Below the pieces are notes generated by a model, which ran no database searches, was not told where the DNA came from, and was given only the letters and a program-made list of their open reading frames with translations. Positions 16,991-25,147 of a stretch of 64,000 bases of DNA are shown here, in pieces (the first letter of the stretch is position 1; every line of letters begins with the position of its first letter). A program made the position numbers and the translations under genes. Location: contig NZ_JABTYH010000027.1 in NCBI RefSeq assembly GCF_013314975.1, positions 1 to 64,000 of the forward strand. The letters are read 5' to 3'. Origin of the DNA: Pseudarthrobacter oxydans (GTDB lineage: Bacteria > Actinomycetota > Actinomycetes > Actinomycetales > Micrococcaceae).

Positions 16991-17937
16991 TAGAAATACC
17001 CGTCCTTCTTGCGGTCTTCCATGGCAGCCTCGGAGATGCGGTCATCTGCACGGGTGGCGCCACGTTCGGTCAGGGTGGAGGCAGCGACTTCAACCACAAC
17101 GTCGGCCACCGTGTACGCGTCGGATTCGACAGCCCCGGTGCAGGACATGTCCCCCACGGTGCGGTAGCGGACGGTCTTGGTGATGACTTCCTCGTGCGGC
17201 AGCGGCTGGGACACTTCGCCCACAGCGCGCCACATGCCGTCGCGGGCAAAGACCTCGCGCTCGTGGGCGTAGTACAGGCCGGGCAGCTCGATGTTCTCGC
17301 GCTCGATGTAGCGCCAAATGTCCAGCTCGGTCCAGTTGCTGATGGGGAACGCACGGACGTGCTGGCCCACCGTGTGGCGGCCGTTGTACAGATTCCACAG
17401 TTCGGGGCGCTGGTTGCGCGGGTCCCACTGGCCGAACTCGTCACGGAGGCTCAGGATGCGCTCCTTGGCGCGGGCCTTGTCCTCGTCACGGCGGCCGCCG
17501 CCAAAGACGGCGTCGAACTTGTTCTGCTGGATGGCGTCCAGCAGCGGAACTGTCTGCAGCGGGTTGCGGGTGCCGTCGGCGCGCTCGGCGAGCTCGCCGC
17601 GGTCAATGAACTCCTGGACGGAGCCCACCACGAGCTTCAGGCCGAGCCGCTCCACGGTGCGGTCGCGGAAGTCGATGACCTCGGGGAAGTTGTGGCCGGT
17701 GTCCACGTGCAGCACGGGGAACGGGACCTTGCCGGGCCAGAAGGCCTTGGTGGCCAGGTGCAGCATCACCACGGAGTCCTTGCCGCCGGAGAACAGCAGG
17801 GCGGGCTTTTCGAACTCGGCAACAACCTCGCGGATGATGTGGATGGCCTCGGACTCAAGGGTGTCCAGGCTGCTCAGGCGCGTGGAAACGGCAGCGTCAG
17901 TCACCTGGGTGGTCTCCTCGGTTAGGTAAGTGCTCAT
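16990..17937 (-). CDS. cysD: Sulfate adenylyltransferase subunit 2
   Basis: A 315-residue catalytic subunit of ATP sulfurylase. The PP-loop SGGKDSVVMLHLATKAF (residues about 49-65), PVLHVDTGHNFPEV and FGGGRRDEDKARAKER match the CysD family. It makes APS from ATP and sulfate, driven by GTP hydrolysis in CysN. Start (ATG at 17937) overlaps the cysH stop in ATGA, and the stop overlaps the cysN start, so the three genes are translationally coupled. Confidence 0.95.
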   Translation of the reverse strand: MSTYLTEETTQVTDAAVSTRLSSLDTLESEAIHIIREVVAEFEKPALLFSGGKDSVVMLHLATKAFWPGKVPFPVLHVDTGHNFPEVIDFRDRTVERLGLKLVVGSVQEFIDRGELAERADGTRNPLQTVPLLDAIQQNKFDAVFGGGRRDEDKARAKERILSLRDEFGQWDPRNQRPELWNLYNGRHTVGQHVRAFPISNWTELDIWRYIERENIELPGLYYAHEREVFARDGMWRAVGEVSQPLPHEEVITKTVRYRTVGDMSCTGAVESDAYTVADVVVEVAASTLTERGATRADDRISEAAMEDRKKDGYF

Positions 17938-18782
17938 ACGTGTAGTCCGCATTCTGTCTTGTCGGTCCCTGCCCAGCGGCCGGCGCGGGGGTCGTCGCCC
18001 GGCGCCACCTTCCGGGTGCAGGGCTGGCAGCCAATGGAGGGGTACCCCTGGGAAAGCAGCGGGTTGACGGGCAGGAGGTTGTCGTCCGAGTACTGGACCA
18101 GCTGGTCGAACGTCCACGCAGCCACCGGGTTGACCTTGACCAGGCCGTTGGCCTCGTCCCAGGTGACCAGCGGGGTGTTGGTGCGGGTGGGGGCCTCGTC
18201 GCGGCGCACGCCGGTGAACCACAGTTCGTAGCCGGACAGGGTGCGGCGCAGCGGGGCCACCTTGCGGAGGGCGCAGCACTGGGCGGCGTCGCGGGCGAAC
18301 AGGTCCTTGCCCAGGAGCCGGTCCTGCTGTTCCACGGTGTTCTCGGGGAGCACGTCCACCACGTTGACGCGGAGGTACGCGGCCACTTCGTCGCGCGTGG
18401 CGTAGGTTTCCGGGAAGTGGTAGCCGGTCTCCAGGAACAGGACGTCAACGCCGGGCATCTGGTCCGCCACCAGGGCCGGGAGGACGGCGTCGGCCATGGA
18501 GCAGGCGACGGCAACGGCGGGCAGCTCGAAGTTGCGTTCCACCCAGGCGATGACATCGCGGGCGGGCGCGTCCCACCCGAGCTCGGCGGCACCGGCTTCG
18601 GCGATGGCCTTGAGCTCGTCGTGCGAGCGGAGCTTGGGAGCGGCGGTTGCCACCGTCTCCTCAACCTGCGCGGCAGCCTCAGCCGGTGCAACCACGGGGT
18701 TTACACCAAGTGCATGCTTGGGCCCACGGCCGCCGGGGTCCCCGGCCGAGCTTGCGAGGTTGGGGTGCGGCTGGGGACTCAC
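17934..18782 (-). CDS. cysH: Adenylylsulfate (APS/PAPS) reductase
   Basis: A 282-residue reductase that converts APS to sulfite and AMP using thioredoxin. The cysteine pair Cys169-Cys170 (AQCCALRK) and Cys252/Cys255 (GCQPC) is the [4Fe-4S] cluster pattern that marks APS-preferring enzymes. The catalytic cysteine is Cys278 in ECGLH at the C-terminus. LETGYHFPETY is the substrate loop. The first 45 or so residues are an alanine/proline-rich extension; translation may start further in. It overlaps sulfite reductase upstream and cysD downstream, each by 4 bases. Confidence 0.94.
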   Translation of the reverse strand: MSPQPHPNLASSAGDPGGRGPKHALGVNPVVAPAEAAAQVEETVATAAPKLRSHDELKAIAEAGAAELGWDAPARDVIAWVERNFELPAVAVACSMADAVLPALVADQMPGVDVLFLETGYHFPETYATRDEVAAYLRVNVVDVLPENTVEQQDRLLGKDLFARDAAQCCALRKVAPLRRTLSGYELWFTGVRRDEAPTRTNTPLVTWDEANGLVKVNPVAAWTFDQLVQYSDDNLLPVNPLLSQGYPSIGCQPCTRKVAPGDDPRAGRWAGTDKTECGLHV

Positions 18783-20524
18783 TGGAGTGCCTCCTCATCT
18801 GCTGCGTGGGCCCACTCGGCGAAGGTCTGGCCTTCGGCCCGCTGGGCCACGAAGGTGCGGACCACGCGCTCCACGTAATCGGGGAGGTCGTCGACGTAGA
18901 CCTTGAGGCCGCGGACGGTGCGGCCCAGGCCTGCTTCCTCCCGCTCGTTCGAAGCCAGCCCGCCGCCCAGGTGGACCTGGAAACCCGGGGAGGGGTCGCC
19001 GTCGGGCGTTGGCAGCATCATGCCCTTGAGGCCGATGTCCGCGGTCTGGATGCGGGCGCAGGAGTTGGGGCAGCCGTTGATGTGCAGGGACAGCGCGTGG
19101 GGCAGCTGGCCGCTGTCGGTGAGGTCGGCCAGGCGGCGTTCCAGCTCTGCCACCGCCGTGGCGGCGGTGTACTTGGTCTCCACGATGGCCAGCTTGCAGT
19201 ACTCGATGCCGGTGCAGGCGATGGTGCCGCGGCGGAACACGGACGGGCGGGCGGACAGGCCCAGCTCGTCCAGCTCCGCCACGAGGGGCTCCACCTGGTC
19301 CTTCTCGACGTCCAGGACAACGAGCTTCTGGTGCGGGGTGGTGCGCAGCCGGAAGGAGCCGCGGGCCTCGAGGGTGTCCGCAAGCTTGACCAGCGCGGCA
19401 CCGGACAGGCGGCCGGCCAGCGGGGTGGCGCCGATGAAGAACTTGCCGTCCTTCTGCTCGTGCACGCCGATGTGGTCTCCCGGGGTGGTGGGCTTGGGCG
19501 CGGCGGGGCCGTCGGCCAGCTTGTAGCCGAGGTATTCGTCCTCGAGGATCTGGCGGAACTTCTCCGGACCCCAGTCGGCCATCAGGAACTTCAGGCGTGC
19601 CTTGGTGCGCATGCGCCGGTAGCCGTAGTCGCGGAAGATGCTGGTCACGCCAAGCCACACGTCGGCGGCCTGCTCCGGCGTCACGAACGCACCGAGGCGC
19701 TTGCCGAGCATCGGGTTGGTGGACAGCGCGCCGCCGGCCCAGAGGTCGTAGCCGACGCCGAGTTCGGGGTGGCGGACACCCACCAGGGCGAAGTCGTTGA
19801 TCTCGTGGACCACGTCCTGGCTGGGGTGGCCGGTGATGGCGGTCTTGTACTTGCGCGGCAGGTTGGACAGCAGCGGGTTGCCGATGAACCGCTCCCCCAG
19901 CTCCTCGATGAGCGGGGTGGGGTCGATGATCTCGTCCTTGGCGATGCCGGCCACGGGCGAGCCCAGGATCACGCGGGGAACGTCGCCGCAGGCCTCGGTG
20001 GTGGACAGGCCAACACCTTCCAGGCGGGTCCAGATCTCGGGGATGTCCTCCACGCGGATCCAGTGCAGCTGGATGTTCTGGCGGTCGGTCAGGTCGGCGG
20101 AGTCGCGGGCGAAATCCACGGAGATCTGGCCGATGACGCGCAGCTGTTCGGTGGTGAGGGCGCCGCCGTCGATGCGGACGCGGAGCATGAAGTACTTGTC
20201 CTCGAGCTCGTGCGGCTCAAGCGTGGCCGTCTTGCCGCCGTCGATCCCGGGCTTGCGCTGGGTGTAGAGGCCCCACCAGCGGAACCGGCCGTGCAGGTCC
20301 TGGCCGGGGATGGCGTCGAAGCCTTCCTTGGAGTAAATGGTCTCGATACGCTCGCGCACGTTGAGGCCGTCGTCTTCCTGTTTCCAGGTTTCGTTGGCGT
20401 TCAGCGGCGTTTTGCCGTCCACTTTCCACTGCCCGTGCGGCTTCGCGGCGGGACGGGATGTGCGGGCCGGGCGCTTGGCGGCAGCGGAATCCGCCGACGC
20501 TCCGGCTAGAGCTGTATCAGTCAT
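18779..20524 (-). CDS. sir: Ferredoxin-dependent sulfite reductase (nitrite/sulfite reductase family)
   Basis: A 581-residue siroheme and [4Fe-4S] enzyme that reduces sulfite to sulfide with six electrons from ferredoxin. Cluster ligands are Cys437 and Cys443 (ACTGIEYCK) and Cys485 and Cys489 (NGCPNSCAR). RKPGIDGGKTATLEPHELEDKYFMLRVRIDGG is the first ferrodoxin-like half. About 30 alanine/arginine-rich residues precede the domain. Place at the head of cysHDN shows it acts in sulfate assimilation and not in nitrite reduction. The ATG at 20524 lies right after a -10-like TACAGT, which suggests a leaderless message. Confidence 0.93.
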   Translation of the reverse strand: MTDTALAGASADSAAAKRPARTSRPAAKPHGQWKVDGKTPLNANETWKQEDDGLNVRERIETIYSKEGFDAIPGQDLHGRFRWWGLYTQRKPGIDGGKTATLEPHELEDKYFMLRVRIDGGALTTEQLRVIGQISVDFARDSADLTDRQNIQLHWIRVEDIPEIWTRLEGVGLSTTEACGDVPRVILGSPVAGIAKDEIIDPTPLIEELGERFIGNPLLSNLPRKYKTAITGHPSQDVVHEINDFALVGVRHPELGVGYDLWAGGALSTNPMLGKRLGAFVTPEQAADVWLGVTSIFRDYGYRRMRTKARLKFLMADWGPEKFRQILEDEYLGYKLADGPAAPKPTTPGDHIGVHEQKDGKFFIGATPLAGRLSGAALVKLADTLEARGSFRLRTTPHQKLVVLDVEKDQVEPLVAELDELGLSARPSVFRRGTIACTGIEYCKLAIVETKYTAATAVAELERRLADLTDSGQLPHALSLHINGCPNSCARIQTADIGLKGMMLPTPDGDPSPGFQVHLGGGLASNEREEAGLGRTVRGLKVYVDDLPDYVERVVRTFVAQRAEGQTFAEWAHAADEEALQ

Positions 20525-20531
20525 GCATCGA

Positions 20532-20568
20532 CTGTAGGTCGCGCCCGAAGAGCGTCACAAAGGCCCGG
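20532..20568 (-). promoter_or_regulatory. Sulfite reductase promoter with shared sulfur motif
   Basis: On the minus strand, TTGTGA and TACAGT (20532-20537) are spaced 18 bases apart, and TACAGT ends 7 bases before the ATG, so transcription would begin at or next to the start codon. The -35 lies within GCGTCACAAAGGCCCGG (20552-20568, plus-strand reading), a near copy of the cysG upstream motif. Confidence 0.6.
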
Positions 20569-20578
20569 AAACGCTAAG

Positions 20579-21460
20579 TCACCTAGGGAAATATTTCGTC
20601 ACGAAACGCCGGACAGCCTTGAAGAAGCCACCCTGCTGTGCATTTGCGGCCGGTTCCGCAGGGGCCTCTTGGGGGGCCTGGGCGGGCGCGTGCGCGGCTT
20701 TTTCAAGTGGCGCGTGGGCGGCGGCTTCGCGGGCTTTTGCGACGGCGGCGTCATACCTGTCCAGCGCAATCTCGGCGAGCACCGGGGACGGCAGCAGCGG
20801 TTCGGTCACGACGTCGGCCCCGGCCTTGGCCAGCTGGTCGTGGAAGAAGCCCGGCGCCAGGAGGTAGGAGGCAATCACCACGCGTCCGCCGACGTCGACC
20901 GCCCCGGCGGACTCACCCGCCCCGGCACCGCCCTCCAGCTCCTCGCGTAGCATCGCGACGGCGTCGGGCACGGAAGGTTTGGCAGAGGCACCATAGGCGG
21001 CCACCATCCGGTTGAACCGCAGCTCCCGGAGCTGGCCCAGCAGCTCCTCGACGCTGACGGCGGCATTGGGGTTGGACGAGCCTGCCGCGGCCAGCACGAT
21101 CACGTCGTTGTCCGTCACGCCGGCTTCGCGCAGCCGCTGGTCGAGCAGCGCGGCCAGGCGCGGATCAGGCCCCAGCGGCGCGGCTGCGGCACTGCCCGGC
21201 CTGCTCTTCACGGCCCGCGCGATGTCCACCTTTACGTGGTAGCCCACGCTGAGCAGCAGCGGCACCACCACGGCGGCCTCCCCCTCGGGCAGGCCCGCCA
21301 CCACGTCCACCAGGTCAGGCTGCTGGACGTCCACATAGGCCTCCCGGACGTCAAGGCCGGGGCGGAGTCCGGCGATGGCGGCGCGCAGGGCGTTGACCTC
21401 CGCGGCTCCCTGTGTGTTGGACGTCCCATGGGCGCAGGCGATCATGATGGGGCTGTTCAT
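20579..21460 (-). CDS. Sirohydrochlorin chelatase-like protein (CbiX/SirB type)
   Basis: A 293-residue protein with two class II chelatase domains: the first opens IMIACAHGTSNTQGAAEV (metal-binding His) and contains VVPLLLSVGYHVKVDI; the second holds VIVLAAAGSSNPNAAVSVEELL. It would insert iron into sirohydrochlorin to finish siroheme. The last 60 residues are alanine/proline-rich and end in a basic stretch (FKAVRRFVTKYFPR) that may be an amphipathic membrane-contacting helix. It precedes sulfite reductase by 54 bases on the same strand. Start at 21460 has no clear ribosome site but follows TACGCT, so a leaderless start is possible. Confidence 0.88.
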   Translation of the reverse strand: MNSPIMIACAHGTSNTQGAAEVNALRAAIAGLRPGLDVREAYVDVQQPDLVDVVAGLPEGEAAVVVPLLLSVGYHVKVDIARAVKSRPGSAAAAPLGPDPRLAALLDQRLREAGVTDNDVIVLAAAGSSNPNAAVSVEELLGQLRELRFNRMVAAYGASAKPSVPDAVAMLREELEGGAGAGESAGAVDVGGRVVIASYLLAPGFFHDQLAKAGADVVTEPLLPSPVLAEIALDRYDAAVAKAREAAAHAPLEKAAHAPAQAPQEAPAEPAANAQQGGFFKAVRRFVTKYFPR

Positions 21461-21521
21461 ACGGGCTAGCGTAACGTTGGAGCCGCCCTGTCCGCCCTCT
21501 TTTGAATTGCCGGGACGCTCC

Positions 21522-22178
21522 ATGACATTCGCCTTTGACAACTCGCCGGTGTGGCTGGATCTGCTGGGCGTCTTTTTCTTCGCGGTGTCGGGGTCCCTGC
21601 TGGCGGCCCGGAAGCATATCGATATTGTCGGGTCCCTGCTGCTGGCTTCCCTGGTGGGACTCGGCGGCGGCGTGATCCGGGACATCATCCTGAACAGCGG
21701 GCCACCTGCGGCGTTCACCAATCCGGCCTACCTAGTGCCCCCGCTGGTTGCCACGGCCCTGGTGTACTTCCTATTCCCCAGCGTGCAGCGGTACACGTCG
21801 CTGCTGACCCTGTTCGACGCCGGCGGCCTTGCCCTGTTCTGCATGACCGGCACGCTCAAGGCGCTGGCCGCCGGCATGAACCCGGTGGCGTCGGTCCTGC
21901 TGGGGGTCACCACGGCGGTGGGCGGCGGGCTGCTTCGCGACATCACCGCCAACGAGGTTCCAGAACTCTTCAACCCCAAGGACATCTACGCGCTGCCGGC
22001 CTTCGTGGGGGCCGCGATGACCGCCGGGCTGTGGGTCCTGGGTGTCTTCAACGTGCTGACGGCGACGGCCATCGCAGCCGTGGTTTTCACTTTCCGCATC
22101 CTGGCATGGCGGCGCTCCTGGCAGGCGCCGCTGGCCGTTCACGGGTGGCACCGGCGGGGTAGCAATCCCGCGGCCTGA
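21522..22178 (+). CDS. TRIC-type (UPF0126) channel protein
   Basis: A 218-residue membrane protein made of two repeats of three helices plus a seventh. Each repeat has the family signature: FFFAVSGSLLAARKHIDIVGSLLLASLVGLGGGVIRDI and LTLFDAGGLALFCMTGTLKALAAGMNPVASVLLGVTTAVGGGLLRDI. Bacterial TRIC homologues form trimeric cation channels; some related proteins transport glycine. It is divergent from the chelatase gene, with starts about 60 bases apart. The C-terminus is basic and short. Confidence 0.9.
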   Translation: MTFAFDNSPVWLDLLGVFFFAVSGSLLAARKHIDIVGSLLLASLVGLGGGVIRDIILNSGPPAAFTNPAYLVPPLVATALVYFLFPSVQRYTSLLTLFDAGGLALFCMTGTLKALAAGMNPVASVLLGVTTAVGGGLLRDITANEVPELFNPKDIYALPAFVGAAMTAGLWVLGVFNVLTATAIAAVVFTFRILAWRRSWQAPLAVHGWHRRGSNPAA

Positions 22179-22241
22179 CCACCCCATCGGCGGCGCTCCC
22201 GCGTCACTTTGCAGGGCCCGGGATTAGCTAGGATATGAAGC

Positions 22242-22667
22242 ATGACTGACATGTTCCTCGAGAAATTCCGTGCGCTTGTTCCGAAGTATCTCGAAGACGA
22301 ATGGCAGGCAGAGGACGGGCTGGATCCGGACGAGCTGGACAAGGCCCTGGCCGACCACCAATTCCAGATTCCCCTGGTGCTCCGCGAGTTCTACCTGGCC
22401 CTTGGCGGCTGCGAGGACCTGATGGAGGCGTACCACTACTTCTGGGATCCCGACGAGCTCGAGGTTGACGACGAAGGCTTCCTGATGTTCCTCGAGGACG
22501 AGGAAGAGGAATACACGTGGGGCTTCCGGGTGGGCGACCTCAGCGTCCCCGACCCTATTGTGTACCGGCGCAACAACGCCCGCGGGCAGTGGAAGTCCGA
22601 AGAAGGGACGTTCTCGGAGTTCGTGTTCGACATGTTCGAGTGGGCCTTCGAGGACGACGACAACTAG
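22242..22667 (+). CDS. Small acidic protein, SMI1/KNR4-like
   Basis: A 141-residue, very acidic soluble protein (long Asp/Glu runs such as LEDEEEEYTWGF). The order of elements (KYLEDEW, helix, IPLVLREFYLALGG, then DPDELEVDDEGFLMFLEDE and VPDPIVYRR) resembles the SMI1/KNR4 fold, which often serves as immunity protein against polymorphic toxins. No toxin gene is adjacent, so the role is open. It is a single-gene unit. Confidence 0.75.
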   Translation: MTDMFLEKFRALVPKYLEDEWQAEDGLDPDELDKALADHQFQIPLVLREFYLALGGCEDLMEAYHYFWDPDELEVDDEGFLMFLEDEEEEYTWGFRVGDLSVPDPIVYRRNNARGQWKSEEGTFSEFVFDMFEWAFEDDDN

Positions 22668-22807
22668 GGCTTTCCGCTCTTCCGTCTCAGCGTGGCGTCG
22701 AGTTCCTGCGATGCCCGCTGGGTTTCCTCACCTTTTGGGGTGTGCGACGGCGTGTCCTCCTCCGATGACGGCGTTTCCCCCGGTTCGCCAGCAAAACCTT
22801 GGGAATC

Positions 22808-23629
22808 TCAGCGGATAACCCGGCCCCGGAGGACCTGCCACACCTCCGCCATGATTCTTTCCGGGTGATGAACCACATCGGCGTACCCGTAACGTAGTAC
22901 CGCATATCCGGTGAGGGTGCTGGCGTTGTTCCTGGCACGGTCCTTCTTCACCTGGCGGGGCTCAAGGTGGGTGGCGCCGTCGAGCTCGACGATCAGGAAT
23001 CCTTCCAGCAGGAAGTCCACGATGCCGATGCCGGGGAGCTCCACCTGTGTCTCCGTGAAAATGCCCGCCGCGCGGAAAAGAATCCGGGCGACCACCTCGA
23101 TGGGCGAATCTGCGGTCCCGTCAACGAGTTCCAGCACGCGCCTGGCTGCACCGTTCCGCTTACCGGGCAGCCGCCCCCGCAGGTAGCCGAGGGTGGTTAG
23201 TCCCTGCCGCGCTGCACTCTCCACCATAACGGCAGCTTCCATGGCCGGAAGGCAGCGCAGGCTGTGGATCAGCACGTCGGTGGTGCTCGCCACCGGTTTT
23301 GGTGAATCCGGAGGAACCAAGGACCCTCGGTGCACGACTGCGTCCGCCGGCCCACGGTGCCGGCACAGGAGGTGAACCCTCGACGGTTCCCTCAACAGCC
23401 AAAGACGGCGATGTACTGCGGCAGAAGCACAAGTCAGCAGGCCATTGCCCAGGACAGCCGCAGTCATGTCCGCCGGGGCCTCGGGCAGCGCCACCACCCC
23501 GTGCCGGAGCCGGCGGATGTCACCCAGCGCCACCGCATTGCGAATGCTCCGGTCTGTGAATCCAGCCTGCAGGAGCGTGGAGGTGCGCGCCACTGAGCCT
23601 GCGTACGTGAGGAATCGGGTGAGGTCCAT
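22808..23629 (-). CDS. DUF559-domain protein with AbiEi-like N-terminus
   Basis: A 273-residue protein. Residues 10-70 look like the winged-helix of type IV antitoxin AbiEi proteins (TSTLLQAGFTDRSIRNAVALGDIRRLRHGVVAL). The C-terminal 90 residues are DUF559, a very-short-patch-repair-like nuclease fold (IVDFLLEGFLIVELDGATH with the acidic residues, then YAVLRYGYADVVHHPERI). This combination is common and multi-copy in Actinobacteria. No AbiEii toxin is nearby. Function unknown; a defence or DNA-processing role is often supposed. Confidence 0.82.
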   Translation of the reverse strand: MDLTRFLTYAGSVARTSTLLQAGFTDRSIRNAVALGDIRRLRHGVVALPEAPADMTAAVLGNGLLTCASAAVHRRLWLLREPSRVHLLCRHRGPADAVVHRGSLVPPDSPKPVASTTDVLIHSLRCLPAMEAAVMVESAARQGLTTLGYLRGRLPGKRNGAARRVLELVDGTADSPIEVVARILFRAAGIFTETQVELPGIGIVDFLLEGFLIVELDGATHLEPRQVKKDRARNNASTLTGYAVLRYGYADVVHHPERIMAEVWQVLRGRVIR

Positions 23630-23835
23630 GGAGCCAGCAGACCCAATCTTCGACGCGGAACGCAGTGCCGGGCAGCCCTATGTGGACAAAACTCCTGCTG
23701 AACTTCCCCGGCTTTCGAGCTGCCTTTCGGCGGGTCCCGGCAACTCGCCGGGTTTCCAACCAGTTCTCGGCAGAAAGGTGGGGAAACTCAGCGCCGACAA
23801 GTCCGTGACACCCCAAGTAAATTACTAGTTGCATC

Positions 23836-23964
23836 TTGTGACAAACCTGTCATAGACTATTCACGGATCCGCTAAACGCCTCCGGCGGGTCTGATGCGAA
23901 CGGAGAGATAGCCCCGGTTCACAGCAACGTATGACTCGTATCGTTGCCGCGGACCGGGGCTGTC
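23836..23964 (+). ncRNA. Possible small structured RNA or terminator complex
   Basis: The 417-base gap 23630-24046 has no convincing gene. It holds a promoter-like pair TTGTGA (23836-23841) and TATTCA (23858-23863) with an inverted repeat TGACA-AACC-TGTCA between them, followed by a nested hairpin: a 9-base outer stem AGCCCCGGT with ACCGGGGCT and an inner GCAACG/CGTTGC stem. It could be a small RNA with its own terminator or just the terminator of the minus-strand menaquinone operon ending at 24047. I do not recognise a known RNA family. Confidence 0.35.
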
Positions 23965-24046
23965 CCGTTTAAACAATCGTTGCTCCATTGCCGCACACGC
24001 GGCGAAGCCCGGCCCCGTCATGGAGCCGGGCCTCACAGCGGTTGAG

Positions 24047-25147
24047 TCAGCTGGCGCGGTCCACCACAGCCAGTGCGAAGCTGGACAGCGAATCCTTGAC
24101 CACACCTTCGGGCAGCGGAGCGAGCGCCTCAATAGCCTCGTCGGCCCAGCGGCGTGCCACCACCCAGGATTCGGCCGTGACGGGATGCTCGCGCAGGCCG
24201 GCGACAGCCGCAGCCAGGGCTTCGTCCGACGACAGGTCGCCGTCAATCAGGGTCAAAAGGTCGACGGCGGACTGGTCACCATCAGCGGCCGCCTTGCGCA
24301 GCAGCAGCACGGGCAGGGTGGGAACCCCTTCACGCAGGTCCGTTCCGGGCGACTTGCCGGACTTCACCTTCACGCCGGTCACGTCAATGACGTCGTCGGC
24401 CAGCTGGAACGCGACGCCCACCTTTTCTCCGTACTCCACCAGGATGTCCTCGAAGGCCTCGTCGGCGCCGGAGAAGATGGCACCAAACTGGCCCGAAGCA
24501 GCCACCAGCGAGCCGGTCTTGTCCGCGATCACGGACAGGTAGTGCTCCACCGGATCCTCGTCGGGGCGGGGCCCCACGGTTTCGTGCAGCTGGCCGAGGC
24601 AGAGCCGCTCAAAGGTGCGGGCCTGGATGCCCAGCGCACGCCCCCCAAGCTCGGACACCAGAATTGAGGCGCGGGCGAAAATCAGGTCGCCGGTGAGGAC
24701 CGCCACGGAGTTGCCCCAGACTTCGTGGGCGGTGGGTGCACCGCGGCGGAACGGGGCTGAGTCCATGACGTCATCGTGATAAAGCGTTGCGAGGTGCGTC
24801 AGTTCCACCACGACGGCGGCCTGCACCACGGCGGGCAGCGACGCGTCGCCAAGGTGTGCACAGAGCAGGGTCAGCAGCGGCCGGATGCGCTTGCCGCCGG
24901 CTTCCACCAGGTGGCGCGACGTGGCGTCAGCGAGCGGATCCGAGTTGGCGATGGCTTCGCGGAGCTTCTTCTCCACCCGGGCCAGGTTGTTGGTGATGGC
25001 CGGCCCCAGTTCGGCATCTCCGGCGATGGCCGCAAAACCCGCGGGCAGCTGCAGGCCCGTTGCGATGGCGGTGGTATTGAGGCTGGGTTCGGAGTCCGGC
25101 AGGCCGTGTCCGGCGTGCGTCCAGCTGTGGTCTGCGGGGTTGGTCAC
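24047..25147 (-). CDS. Polyprenyl diphosphate synthase (menaquinone side chain)
   Basis: A 366-residue trans-prenyltransferase that builds the isoprenoid tail of menaquinone from isopentenyl diphosphate. The first aspartate-rich motif DDVMD (in LATLYHDDVMDSAPFRRG) and the second DDVID (in FQLADDVIDVTG) are present, as is GGKRIRP. The residues before the first motif (LTHLATLYH) are small or medium in size, as in long-chain enzymes. The first 40 residues are variable. Its GTG start overlaps the stop of the reductase gene (GTGA), placing it last in an operon with menG and the menJ-like gene. Confidence 0.92.
   Translation of the reverse strand: MTNPADHSWTHAGHGLPDSEPSLNTTAIATGLQLPAGFAAIAGDAELGPAITNNLARVEKKLREAIANSDPLADATSRHLVEAGGKRIRPLLTLLCAHLGDASLPAVVQAAVVVELTHLATLYHDDVMDSAPFRRGAPTAHEVWGNSVAVLTGDLIFARASILVSELGGRALGIQARTFERLCLGQLHETVGPRPDEDPVEHYLSVIADKTGSLVAASGQFGAIFSGADEAFEDILVEYGEKVGVAFQLADDVIDVTGVKVKSGKSPGTDLREGVPTLPVLLLRKAAADGDQSAVDLLTLIDGDLSSDEALAAAVAGLREHPVTAESWVVARRWADEAIEALAPLPEGVVKDSLSSFALAVVDRAS

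Noticed and set aside
18647..20509. 620-codon frame opposite sulfite reductase
   Set aside because: Exact shadow of the reductase gene, whose cluster cysteines and operon context are clear.
22242..23629. SMI1-like gene and AbiEi/DUF559 gene as a toxin-immunity or abortive infection pair
   Set aside because: They are convergent, 140 bases apart, and neither a polymorphic toxin nor an AbiEii toxin is present.
23900..23970. Hairpin region as a tRNA or known riboswitch
   Set aside because: No T-loop or anticodon arrangement fits, and I could not match it to c-di-AMP, SAM-IV or other actinobacterial riboswitch consensus features.
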